From Neoechinorhynchus agilis (taxonomy: Eukaryota > Acanthocephala), in assembly GCA_051530055.1 (NCBI GenBank), contig CM121341.1, forward strand, positions 8,122,001 through 8,186,000: DNA of 64,000 nucleotides. The letters run 5' to 3'. The notes below the pieces were generated by a model. The model did no database searches. It was not told the origin of the DNA and worked only from the letters and a program-made list of their open reading frames with translations. Below, in pieces: positions 45,121 to 54,850 of this stretch. How positions within the stretch are numbered: position 1 is the stretch's first letter; every line of letters begins with the position of its first letter. The position numbers and the translations under genes are program-made.

Positions 45121-45572
45121 TTCTAAAGATTGAGAAGTAAAAAGTTTAGCCACAAAACGAGGAAGCTTCTTAGATTCGACGGGGCGATGGAAAATCAATT
45201 AGTCCCGAAGTTTCGGATTTCTGATTTTTTTGCCCGGAATGGATCACGAACTTTAGTGAAACGCTCATCATGGCTAATTCGATGCATCCTAACGAAAATT
45301 TAGTATTTGTTTCCTAATTTGTTAATCAAGTAAATAATTTTTTAGCTAAAGACCTTGATCTTACCTTAATCAAATCGCTGATTTTGATTAAGGTTCTAGA
45401 ATGTTTTTTGTGCATTTGTTTTCTATTTGCACAGTGGGAATTAAGCGCTAATTAAATTACTATTACAACGGTCTTACAGAGAAAAACGAATCACTGCAAG
45501 CATTATTTCAGATTGGTGATAGATACAACAAATGTTACAAGTGAAAGCGTCTCATATACAAAATGTGTTCAC
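45121..45572. other. 3' flank of vigilin A, nothing recognised
   Basis: AT-rich with no coding frame. One local inverted repeat, CCTTAATCAAATC / GATTTTGATTAAGG, lies near 45364-45390. Confidence 0.4.
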
Positions 45573-48500
45573 TCAATAAGACACATTCGGATCTCCAGGA
45601 TCCGGAGAACGGTCCGTCCTTCGTTGAAACTGACGGTTGGAATAATATAGAACAGGTCGGCCATTCGACCGCCGATTCGCAACTATTGCTTCAGCCATTT
45701 CAGTTAACTCTGTAATAGCTGCAGTTATTGAATCGTCCGAATTACCCGTAACAACTACAATCTCCGGATGATTTTGATAAACACTAAACCTTACATTGAC
45801 CTTGTATTTGTGTCTAATTGCATTGACCACTCGTCCACGTACTCCAATCAGCATCGGGATCAGCTCAGGCATCACAACCATCTCTCGTGATAAAATTGGT
45901 TCTCCGAATTGAGAATCAATGCTTAATGACAAATCCTTTAGTCTCTTTTGGACTTCATCCGCCGTTCTGTAGCACATTTCAAGTGACGGGCAACGGACAA
46001 CGATTCTCTCATTCGACCTATCGCCCTCTAAAGGAGGCAATCGAATTTCAAAATTGTACTGTCGACCAGCGTTAGGCACTGAACGAACCAAATATTGCCT
46101 ATTCGCGACCTCATGCGGAGAATTTGAAGCTTGTCTACTAGATGAGTTTCCTTCGACGGCCTCCTTAATCAGCTGTTCTGCTTTCTCCACCGAGACTCTT
46201 GTACCTTTGATTACTATATCGTCTCCTCGGTCCCGTGGAGGAAAAACAATATCGATAATGCCACTTTCTTGTCTTATGCGTCTAATCACCGATCCACGTC
46301 TTCCAAACACACGACCATGAAGCCGTGAAGGAATCGTAATCGTTTTCTCGAAAAAAGTGAGCGTTGTCAATATATTTAATGCTTCTGAACACTTTTCTCT
46401 ATTACCGACTACATTTAAAAGCTGAATCGGATTAGAAATAAGTTCAATGTATACGTTTAAGTCTAGCTCAATCGGACGAAAGATATTCCCAATATTCATC
46501 TTGATCTTTTGAGCGACTAAATTCGATATTACACGCTCGATTGCTACAGCATCTTTCCAATCGATCAACAATTCTAAAATTTTCGCCAATGCTGCGTCTA
46601 CATTTTGCTCAGGACCGCAGACTCCAATGCGTTCTACAATATTGCGTTCTCCGATTACTGGCTCTACAAGGACATTATACATGGCACCCAAAGCTGTAAC
46701 GTAAATTCGAAGACCGAATAATCGAGCAAAACTTTCCGGCTCCTTGATATCTATTACATTCACATATTTCTTGACAATAACACCCAAACTGTCAACGACC
46801 TTTGCGATCTCGTCCACGGCCGCATCGGCATTTTCACCACCAACCAATACTCTGTCTTTATAAGCTCTATAATCAATTTGAACTTGTAAACTATTGCGAA
46901 CTCGATCGAACACGTGAGTGTTGTCATATTCCAAAATATATCGAACCATTTGATCGTTCAACATTATCTCTCTTACCTCTGGGTATACATTACCACCGTC
47001 CAATGCACTGGTAAGTGCATTCATGAAGATGTTCACATCTTCCTTGATACCAGTGAAACATATTGAATTCGATTCAATTTCTAGCTTTACCTTTACCGTA
47101 TCGGGACATTTTTCAAAATGCTCGCTCCGGATACGATCATTACAGATGAATAAATCTGTTGTCAATGGCGGAATTACAAACTTTGCGTCCACAACTGAAT
47201 CGATCAACTCGTCGATGGATTTTTGCGCTGCTAAGACGTTCTCCTCCTCGGTACCACGTATGACGATTTCAGTCGAATCGGAGTGGATTGGAGGGACTTG
47301 TATTATGACATTATTGTGCCGCCTTCTCAACGCGTTAATCGTTTTTCCGTTTCGTCCTACAATCAATCGATGGATGTCTTTTCTTACATCCATAACCTCC
47401 TTGAAATCTCCGGCTCCTGTAATTCCCAAAGTATCATAAATCTTTCTTATACAATCGTTAACTTGTGCACTTGATCCTCTCACAATCACTTCTTCGTTGT
47501 ATCGTTCATCAACACCTGGCACGTAAATATCTACGTGAAATTCTCGTTTTAAACCGCTGATAATTGAACCTTGTGGACCAATAAGCCGTCCGTGCAATCT
47601 TTTGCTAATTCGCAACTTCTCTATTATATCACTTTTTGTTCTCTCGATTATCAACATCAAATCTGCTCGTACAGAGTTGACGTTTGAAGACGATCCTTGA
47701 ATTGTAATCTTCTTCTGGTCTCTATTATAACCGACGAGAACACTATTGGCTCTCATATACCGCTCGATGTTTTCCTTTCGAAATCCAATAATAGCGATAA
47801 CACCGGACTCGTCCACTCCTTCAATTTGCTGTTCGATAAAATCGTTGGCTAACGACATCATAAATGTATTTATATTGCCCACGATAAAAGCAACCTGACT
47901 TCTTGGACCTTTGAACTTAACGTAGTCAGCGTCCCATTCAACTTGTAAACGTGACGGATCAATTTCGCTCATATCTTGAAGTCCGAAACTAACCTTTAAA
48001 TACTCTATCATCATCGCTGGAATTTGAATGCTTTCTTCAATCGTCAAATTAGACTCTCGCTGAATAATCGTTAAAGCGTCAGAAAAACGGAAATTCTCAA
48101 ATGCGATTAGTTCACAATGTTGTTGCCGACTTTGTCGATCAGGTATTCTTACAACAACTTCAGCCCCATCAAGGACTTTATGCCAGACGTAAAAATGATT
48201 GGCACGAATAACTGCTTGGATGTTTGGTGATAAATCAATGGTCATCGTGATTGGGTTCAGATTAGCGTATTTCTCATATAAAGCATTAAACAAATCCCGT
48301 GCTCGCTCACATGCATTTTGTTCACCTCTTAAGATTATTTCGTCTTCACCGAATATAACGTCTCGAAGACCAATACCAATGGTGTCCTTCAGCTCGTTAA
48401 AGTTCTTATTGAACCCACCTTTGATCCAAGGGATGTAGGATGTCCGTATTTTAACAATCACGGTACTCATTTCGGACTCTTGCTGCAGCAACGTCCTTAT

Positions 48501-48917
48501 AGCTTCCAGTGCTTGTGCTTGTGTACTTGGATTGGCAAATCTAGCGAGAAACTCCGGTCTACGATGAGACGCATTGATTGCAAGTATATTACAGTCATAT
48601 TTCTCCTCAATTGGAACCATTTTACAACTTATATCGCTCAGTGCTTGTGTAGGAATTGTTGAAGGAACTGGCAAACGTTCCGCGATGGTTAGACTTAACA
48701 GAAGTGCGTTTCGGGCTTTCTGTACAATTGATGGCGTACTGGATTGAACAGTTAAAACGATATTTCCTCTTTCATTTGTATGGCGATTTATCGTCACTTC
48801 ATATTGGTGCTCGATTGCTTTGATTTGTGCGTTCTGCTTCTCTTGATTATTTTCAATTAGTCGATCAATTGGAATTATGATTGACATGGTAATCGAATGC
48901 TCGCTTGTATTGCTCAT
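45573..48917 (-). CDS. Vigilin-like multi-KH protein, paralogue A (1114 aa, intronless)
   Basis: ATG 48917 is chosen because the upstream frame begins with TTG and a strong acceptor (TTTTTCTTCAG) lies 3 nt before it. The protein is a chain of KH RNA-binding domains. Clear GxxG loops: GRLIGPQGSIISGLKREF near 47590, LIVGRNGKTINALRRRHNN near 47350, GRVFGRRGSVIRRIRQESG near 46300 and MLIGVRGRVVNAIRHKY near 45850. Other KH units have degenerate loops, as in vigilins generally. Vigilin/Scp160 proteins bind mRNAs and ribosomes, mostly at the endoplasmic reticulum. Vertebrate vigilin has 14 KH domains and about 1270 residues. In the unit before the last, the core with its GxxG is missing (VRSVPNAGRQYNFEIRLPP), although paralogue B keeps it. 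The unbroken 3.3-kb frame indicates a working gene. Confidence 0.9.
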   Translation of the reverse strand: MSNTSEHSITMSIIIPIDRLIENNQEKQNAQIKAIEHQYEVTINRHTNERGNIVLTVQSSTPSIVQKARNALLLSLTIAERLPVPSTIPTQALSDISCKMVPIEEKYDCNILAINASHRRPEFLARFANPSTQAQALEAIRTLLQQESEMSTVIVKIRTSYIPWIKGGFNKNFNELKDTIGIGLRDVIFGEDEIILRGEQNACERARDLFNALYEKYANLNPITMTIDLSPNIQAVIRANHFYVWHKVLDGAEVVVRIPDRQSRQQHCELIAFENFRFSDALTIIQRESNLTIEESIQIPAMMIEYLKVSFGLQDMSEIDPSRLQVEWDADYVKFKGPRSQVAFIVGNINTFMMSLANDFIEQQIEGVDESGVIAIIGFRKENIERYMRANSVLVGYNRDQKKITIQGSSSNVNSVRADLMLIIERTKSDIIEKLRISKRLHGRLIGPQGSIISGLKREFHVDIYVPGVDERYNEEVIVRGSSAQVNDCIRKIYDTLGITGAGDFKEVMDVRKDIHRLIVGRNGKTINALRRRHNNVIIQVPPIHSDSTEIVIRGTEEENVLAAQKSIDELIDSVVDAKFVIPPLTTDLFICNDRIRSEHFEKCPDTVKVKLEIESNSICFTGIKEDVNIFMNALTSALDGGNVYPEVREIMLNDQMVRYILEYDNTHVFDRVRNSLQVQIDYRAYKDRVLVGGENADAAVDEIAKVVDSLGVIVKKYVNVIDIKEPESFARLFGLRIYVTALGAMYNVLVEPVIGERNIVERIGVCGPEQNVDAALAKILELLIDWKDAVAIERVISNLVAQKIKMNIGNIFRPIELDLNVYIELISNPIQLLNVVGNREKCSEALNILTTLTFFEKTITIPSRLHGRVFGRRGSVIRRIRQESGIIDIVFPPRDRGDDIVIKGTRVSVEKAEQLIKEAVEGNSSSRQASNSPHEVANRQYLVRSVPNAGRQYNFEIRLPPLEGDRSNERIVVRCPSLEMCYRTADEVQKRLKDLSLSIDSQFGEPILSREMVVMPELIPMLIGVRGRVVNAIRHKYKVNVRFSVYQNHPEIVVVTGNSDDSITAAITELTEMAEAIVANRRSNGRPVLYYSNRQFQRRTDRSPDPGDPNVSY

Positions 48918-48920
48918 TAT

Positions 48921-48932
48921 CTGAAGAAAAAG
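48921..48932 (-). promoter_or_regulatory. 3' splice acceptor 3 nt before the vigilin A start codon
   Basis: Minus strand TTTTTCTTCAG followed by ATAATG. It is the best acceptor-like site upstream of any start codon here. No matching donor is obvious within the 61 nt back to the stop of the HSF-like frame. Confidence 0.5.
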
Positions 48933-48992
48933 CATAAAGTCACAATACAATCAATTTAAAAGAAATAGTTTTTTATAGAGAAAAGCAAGACT

Positions 48993-49208
48993 TTAGTCCT
49001 CCACACCAGTGTCCATATCACGGATAAATTTGGACAATTTAAACCAATAACCACAGATGCAGAAATCAATAACACGTGGAACTATGAAAGCAAATTCACG
49101 AGTGTTGAACACTGAACACACGCCGTCCTCAATGATTTCCCATTCGCTTACCTCAATGATTCCCAAAATACGTTCAAGAAACGAGTTTCTATTTAAATTG
49201 CTGCCAAA
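48993..49208 (-). CDS. HSF-type DNA-binding-domain-like exon (71 codons)
   Basis: A minus-strand frame opens right after ACGTTATAG and ends at TAA 48993-48995. It reads SFLERILGIIEV, then EWEIIEDGVCSVFNTREFAF, VPRVIDFC and FKLSKFIRDMD. This order parallels heat-shock-factor domains: FLxKLxxIV, W-x-x-x-G-x-x-F-x-V, EFAxxVLP, F-x-SFIRQLN. The FIR-x-MD part matches the recognition-helix end. It is divergent and lacks the usual YGF-x-K ending. There is no ATG, so it would be a last exon or a fossil. Its stop lies 76 nt before the vigilin A start on the same strand, a spacing seen in operons of trans-splicing animals. Family assignment is by eye and tentative. Confidence 0.4.
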   Translation of the reverse strand, partial: FGSNLNRNSFLERILGIIEVSEWEIIEDGVCSVFNTREFAFIVPRVIDFCICGYWFKLSKFIRDMDTGVED

Positions 49209-49302
49209 CTATAACGTACTAAACATCGTTTCAGTGTACCATGACGACAAACGGATTTTTGTGCTAAATGTTTTGAATAGTCAAATTCTTTATTTCTTTT
49301 AA

Positions 49303-50450
49303 CACAAACAATAAACTGTAAAAGAGCTGTCGCGTTCAAATTAAAACTGCCGTTATAAAGATTAAACTTATATTCTAGTCACTGTGTCGAATTAAAATCC
49401 TCATTTTTGTATTGGCGTATCAAATTAAAACGCACTAATAAAAATCTTTTTCGTGCCTTAAAAATATCCAAAAAAAGTTAAAAAACGGTCCAAAAATTTT
49501 AAAGCGCTTTTTAACAGTTTGAGCGTAAAAATGGAAACAAATGATACAAACAGAAAGGTTCAATTAATTCGAAAAATTTCCGAGAGAGAAAAGACGTAAT
49601 TTTAAACTATTAAAAATCTAACAAAATCCATGAAAACGTTCCAATTTCTTCATTAAAATGTAACCAAATGATACAATGCGAAAAGCTTAATTAATTCGAA
49701 AAATTTCTGGCAAAGAAAAAGGCGTAATGTTAAACTATTAAAAGCAGAAAATCTTAGAGGAAAAAAGACGTAATTTTAAACAATTAAAATTCTAAATAAA
49801 TCGATGAAAATGTTTAAATTTCTTAACCAAATGTAGCCAAATGACACAATGAGCAATGCTCAATTAATTCGAAAAATCTCCGAAAAGGAAAAAACGTAAT
49901 TTTAAAAAATAAAAAATCTAACAAAATCAATGAAAACCTTCAAATTTCTTCATTAAAATGTAACCAAATGATACAATGCGAAAAGTTTAATTAATTCGAA
50001 AAATCTCCGAGAGAGAAAACACGTAATTTTAAACTATTAAAAATCTAACAAAATCCATGAAAACGTTCCAATTTCTTCATTAAAATGTAACCAAATGATA
50101 CAATGCGAAAAGTTTAATTAATTCGAAAAATTTAAGGCAAAGAAAAAGGCGTAATTTTAAACTATTAAAAGCAGAAAATCTAAAAGGAGAAAAGACGTAA
50201 TTTTAAACAATAAAAAAATCTAAATAAATCGATGAATATGTTTAAATTTCTTAATAAAATGTAACCAAACGATACAATGAGCAATGCTTAATTAATTCGA
50301 AAAATCACCGAGAGAGAAAAGACGTAATTTTAAACAATAAAAAATATAACAAAATCCACGAAAACCTTCAAATTTCGTCATAAAAATGTAACGAAATTAT
50401 ACAACGAGCAATGCTCAATAAATTCGACAAATCTCAAAAATTATATAGTT
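49303..50450. repeat. AT-rich tandem repeat with 127- and 172-bp spacings
   Basis: ATTAATTCGAAAAAT recurs near 49562, 49691, 49862, 49989, 50115 and 50289. Each is followed by GAGAAAAGACGTAATTTTAA variants and preceded by TGTAACCAAATGATACAATG. Spacings alternate between about 127 and 172 bp, from presence or absence of a 45-bp insert. The first 200 bp (49303-49500) are unique AT-rich DNA. Confidence 0.75.
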
Positions 50451-50498
50451 CTCAGATAAGATATATCGGAACGAGTGGATTAAATAGTTTTTTTCAGG

Positions 50499-50759
50499 TT
50501 AATGTGGGAATTTTTCAATTATTGGGAACCGCTGCTGTGGAGCAATTGATTTTTTAACTTTTGTATGAACGTACGCAACAGCGAGAAGACGTCCTCGTCC
50601 GATTTGAAGAACATTGTCCTTCATTTCGATGAGATTTTGAAGTTCTCTGCATATTTCTTTGTTTTGGATTAGTGGTGAAAGAGTTGCGAGTTCCTCGGTA
50701 GCTTCTACGAGATGATTTTTAAACGATCGGAAAAAGTCGGCTCCCCATTTTTCCCGATT
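50499..50759 (-). other. Orphan coding-like exon, 86 codons
   Basis: A minus-strand frame ending at TAA 50499-50501 reads WGADFFRSFKNHLVEATEEL, then ATLSPLIQNKEICRELQNLI and GRGRLLAVAYVHTKVKKSI. Composition and amphipathic pattern are those of a real helical protein, unlike frames in the adjacent satellite. There is no ATG at the start. The sequence upstream on this strand is the 394-bp satellite, so the array may have replaced or invaded the upstream part of a gene, or lies in its intron. No family recognised. Confidence 0.35.
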
Positions 50760-53700
50760 TAAAGAAATTTGGAATCATTACGAGACATTTCCACCAGTTT
50801 TAAAGCTGAAAAAGCTGCGATTGTTGTCGTGTACAAGACTGGGCTACGGCGAACATCCTCAAATGCGTAACGAAGATAATTTCTAAGATATTTGATCATC
50901 TAAAAACCGTTTTTTGGAATTTTGCGTAAACTTCTCAAGAAATTCGGCTTTTTTCCCCGATTTGAAGAAACTCGGACTCATTACGAAACATTTCAAAATG
51001 TTTGATAGTTGAAAAAGCTGCGATTGTTTTTGTTGGGCACCGGAACGCGTCCTTATCAGAATGAGAATAATTTCTCGGATATTTGCACACCTCAAACGGC
51101 TTTTTCGGGAATTTTGTGTAAGTTTCTCGAGAAATTCGGCCATTTCCCCCATTTGAAGAAACTCGGAGTCATTACGCGACATTTCCACCAGTTTTGAAGC
51201 TGAAAAAGCTGTGATTGATGTCGTGTACAAGACTGGGCTACGGCGAACATCCTCAAATGCGTAACGAAGATAATTTCTAAGATATTTGATCATCTAAAAA
51301 CCGTTTTTTGGAATTTTGCGTAAACTTCTCAAGAAATTCGGCTTTTTTCCCCGATTTGAAGAAACTCGGACTCATTACGAAACATTTCAAAATGTTTGAC
51401 AGTTGAAAAAGCTGCGATTGTTTTTGGGCACCGGCACGCGTCCTTATCAGAATGAGAATAATTTCTCGGATATTTGCACACCTCAAACGGCTTTTTCGGG
51501 AATTTTGTGTAAGTTTCTCGAGAAATTCGGCCATTTCCCCCATTTGAAGAAACTCGGAGTCATTACGCGACATTTCCACCAGTTTTGAAGCTGAAAAAGC
51601 TGTGATTGATGTCGTGTACAAGACTGGGCTACGGCGAACATCCTCAAATGCGTAACGAAGATAATTTCTAAGATATTTGATCATCTAAAAACCGTTTTTT
51701 GGAATTTTGCGTAAACTTCTCAAGAAATTCGGCTTTTTTCCCCGATTTGAAGAAACTCGGACTCATTACGAAACATTTCAAAATGTTTGATAGTTGAAAA
51801 AGCTGCGATTGTTTTTGTTGGGCACCGGAACGCGTCCTTATCAGAATGAGAATAATTTCTCGGATATTTGCACACCTCAAACGGCTTTTTCGGGAATTTT
51901 GTGTAAGTTTCTCGAGAAATTCGGCCATTTCCCCCATTTGAAGAAACTCGGAGTCATTACGCGACATTTCCACCAGTTTTGAAGCTGAAAAAGCTGTGAT
52001 TGATGTCGTGTACAAGACTGGGCTACGGCGAACATCCTCAAATGCGTAACGAAGATAATTTCTAAGATATTTGATCATCTAAAAACCGTTTTTGGAATTT
52101 TGCGTAAACTTCTCAAGAAATTCGGCTCTTTTTCCCCGATTTGAAGAAACTCGGACTCATTACGAAACATTTCAAAATGTTTGACAGTTGAAAAAGCTGC
52201 GATTGTTTTTGTTGGGCACCGGCACGCGTCCTTATCAGAATGAGAATAATTTCTCGGATATTTGCACACCTCAAACGGCTTTTTCGGGAATTTTGTGTAA
52301 GTTTCTCGAGAAATTCGGCCATTTCCCCCATTTGAAGAAACTCGGAGTCATTACGCGACATTTCCACCAGTTTTGAAGCTGAAAAAGCTGTGATTGATGT
52401 CGTGTACAAGACTGGGCTACGGCGAACATCCTCAAATGCGTAACGAAGATAATTTCTAAGATATTTGATCATCTAAAAACCGCTTTTTGGAATTTTGCGT
52501 AAACTCTAAGAAATTCGGCTCTTTTTCCCCGATTTGAAGAAACTCGGACTCATTACGAAACATTTCAAAATGTTTGACAGTTGAAAAAGCTGCGATTGTT
52601 TTTGTTGGGCACCGGAACGCGTCCTTATCAGAATGAGAATAATTTCTCGGATATTTGCACACCTCAAACGGCTTTTTCGGGAATTTTGTGTAAGTTTCTC
52701 GAGAAATTCGGCCATTTCCCCCATTTGAAGAAACTCGGAGTCATTACGCGACATTTCCACCAGTTTTGAAGCTGAAAAAGCTGTGATTGATGTCGTGTAC
52801 AAGACTGGGCTACGGCGAACATCCTCAAATGCGTAACGAAGATAATTTCTAAGATATTTGATCATCTAAAAACCGTTTTTGGAATTTTGCGTAAACTTCT
52901 CAAGAAATTCGGCTCTTTTTCCCCGATTTGAAGAAACTCGGACTCATTACGAAACATTTCAAAATGTTTGACAGTTGAAAAAGCTGCGATTGTTTTTGTT
53001 GGGCACCGGCACGCGTCCTTATCAGAATGAGAATAATTTCTCGGATATTTGCACACCTCAAACGGCTTTTTCGGGAATTTTGTGTAAGTTTCTCGAGAAA
53101 TTCGGCCATTTCCCCCATTTGAAGAAACTCGGAGTCATTACGCGACATTTCCACCAGTTTTGAAGCTGAAAAAGCTGTGATTGATGTCGTGTACAAGACT
53201 GGGCTACGGCGACATCCTCAAATGCGTAACGAAGATAATTTCTAAGATATTTGAACATCTAAAAACCGCTTTTTGGAATTTTGCGTAAACTTCTCAAGAA
53301 ATTCGGCTCTTTTTCCCCGATTTGAAGAAACTCGGACTCATTACGAAACATTTCAAAATGTTTGACAGTTGAAAAAGCTGCGATTGTTTTTGTTGGGCAC
53401 CGGCACGCGTCCTTATCAGAATGAGAATAATTTCTCGGATATTTGCACACCTCAAACGGCTTTTTCGGGAATTTTGTGTAAGTTTCTCGAGAAATTCGGC
53501 CATTTCCCCCATTTGAAGAAACTCGGAGTCATTACGCGACATTTCCACCAGTTTTGAAGCTGAAAAAGCTGTGATTGATGTCGTGTACAAGACTGGGCTA
53601 CGGCGAACATCCTCAAATGCGTAACGAAGATAATTTCTAAGATATTTGATCATCTAAAAACCGCTTTTTGGAATTTTGCGTAAACTTCTCAAGAAATTCG

Positions 53701-54850
53701 GCTTTTTTCCCCGATTTGAAGAAACTCGGACTCATTACGAAACATTTCAAAATGTTTGACAGTTGAAAAAGCTGCGATTGTTTTTGTTGGGCACCGGCAC
53801 GCGTCCTTATCAGAATGAGAATAATTTCTCGGATATTTGCACACCTCAAACGGCTTTTTCGGGAATTTTGTGTAAGTTTCTCGAGAAATTCGGCCATTTC
53901 CCCCATTTGAACAAACTCGGAGTCATTACGCGACATTTCCACCAGTTTTGAAGCTGAAAAAGCTGTGATTGATGTCGTGTACAAGACTGGGCTACGGCGA
54001 ACATCCTCAAATGCGTAACGAAGATAATTTCTAAGATATTTGAACATCTAAAAAACGCTTTTTGGAATTTTGCGTAAACTTCTCAAGAAATTCGGCTTTT
54101 TTGATTTGAAGAAACTCGGACTCATTACGAAACATTTCAAAATGTTTGATAGTTGAAAAAGCTGCGATTGTTTTTGTTGGGCACCGGCACGCGTCCTTAT
54201 CAGAATGAGAATAATTTCTCGGATATTTGCACACCTCAAACGGCTTTTTCGGGAATTTTGTGTAAGTTTCTCGAGAAATTCGGCCATTTCCCCCATTTGA
54301 AGAAACTCGGAGTCATTACGAGACATTTCCACCAGTTTTGAAGCTGAAAAAGCTGCGATTGTTGTCGTGTACAAGACTGGGCTACGGCGAACATCCTCAA
54401 ATGCGTAACGAAGATAATTTCTAAGATATTTGATCATCTAAAAACCGCTTTTTGGAATTTTGCGTAAACTTCTCAAAAATTCGGCTCTTTTTCCCCGATT
54501 TGAAGAAACTCGGACTCATTACGAAACATTTCAAAATGTTTGATAGTTGAAAAAGCTGCGATTGTTTTTGTTGGGCACCGGAACGCGTCCTTATCAGAAT
54601 GAGAATAATTTCTCGGATATTTGCACACCTCAAACGGCTTTTTCGGGAATTTTGTGTAAGTTTCTCGAGAAATTCGGCCATTTCCCCCATTTGAAGAAAC
54701 TCGGAGTCATTACGAGACATTTCCACCAGTTTTGAAGCTGAAAAAGCTGTGATTGATGTCGTGTACAAGACTGGGCTACGGCGAACATCCTCAAATGCGT
54801 AACGAAGATAATTTCTAAGATATTTGAACATCTAAAAAACCGCTTTTTGG
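50745..54850. repeat. Satellite block I: about 394-bp dimeric higher-order repeat
   Basis: Roughly ten copies of a 391-396-bp unit, each made of two diverged monomers of about 195 bp. One monomer has TGTCGTGTACAAGACTGGGC, the other TTGGGCACCGGCACGCGTCC. Copies are almost identical, so a 119-136-codon minus frame recurs in each. These frames belong to the repeat and are not separate genes. Confidence 0.95.

Noticed and set aside
50883-54831. Series of 119-136-codon minus-strand frames as a gene family
   Set aside because: They repeat once per 394-bp satellite unit, similar frames exist on the other strand, and they match no protein pattern. They are products of the array.
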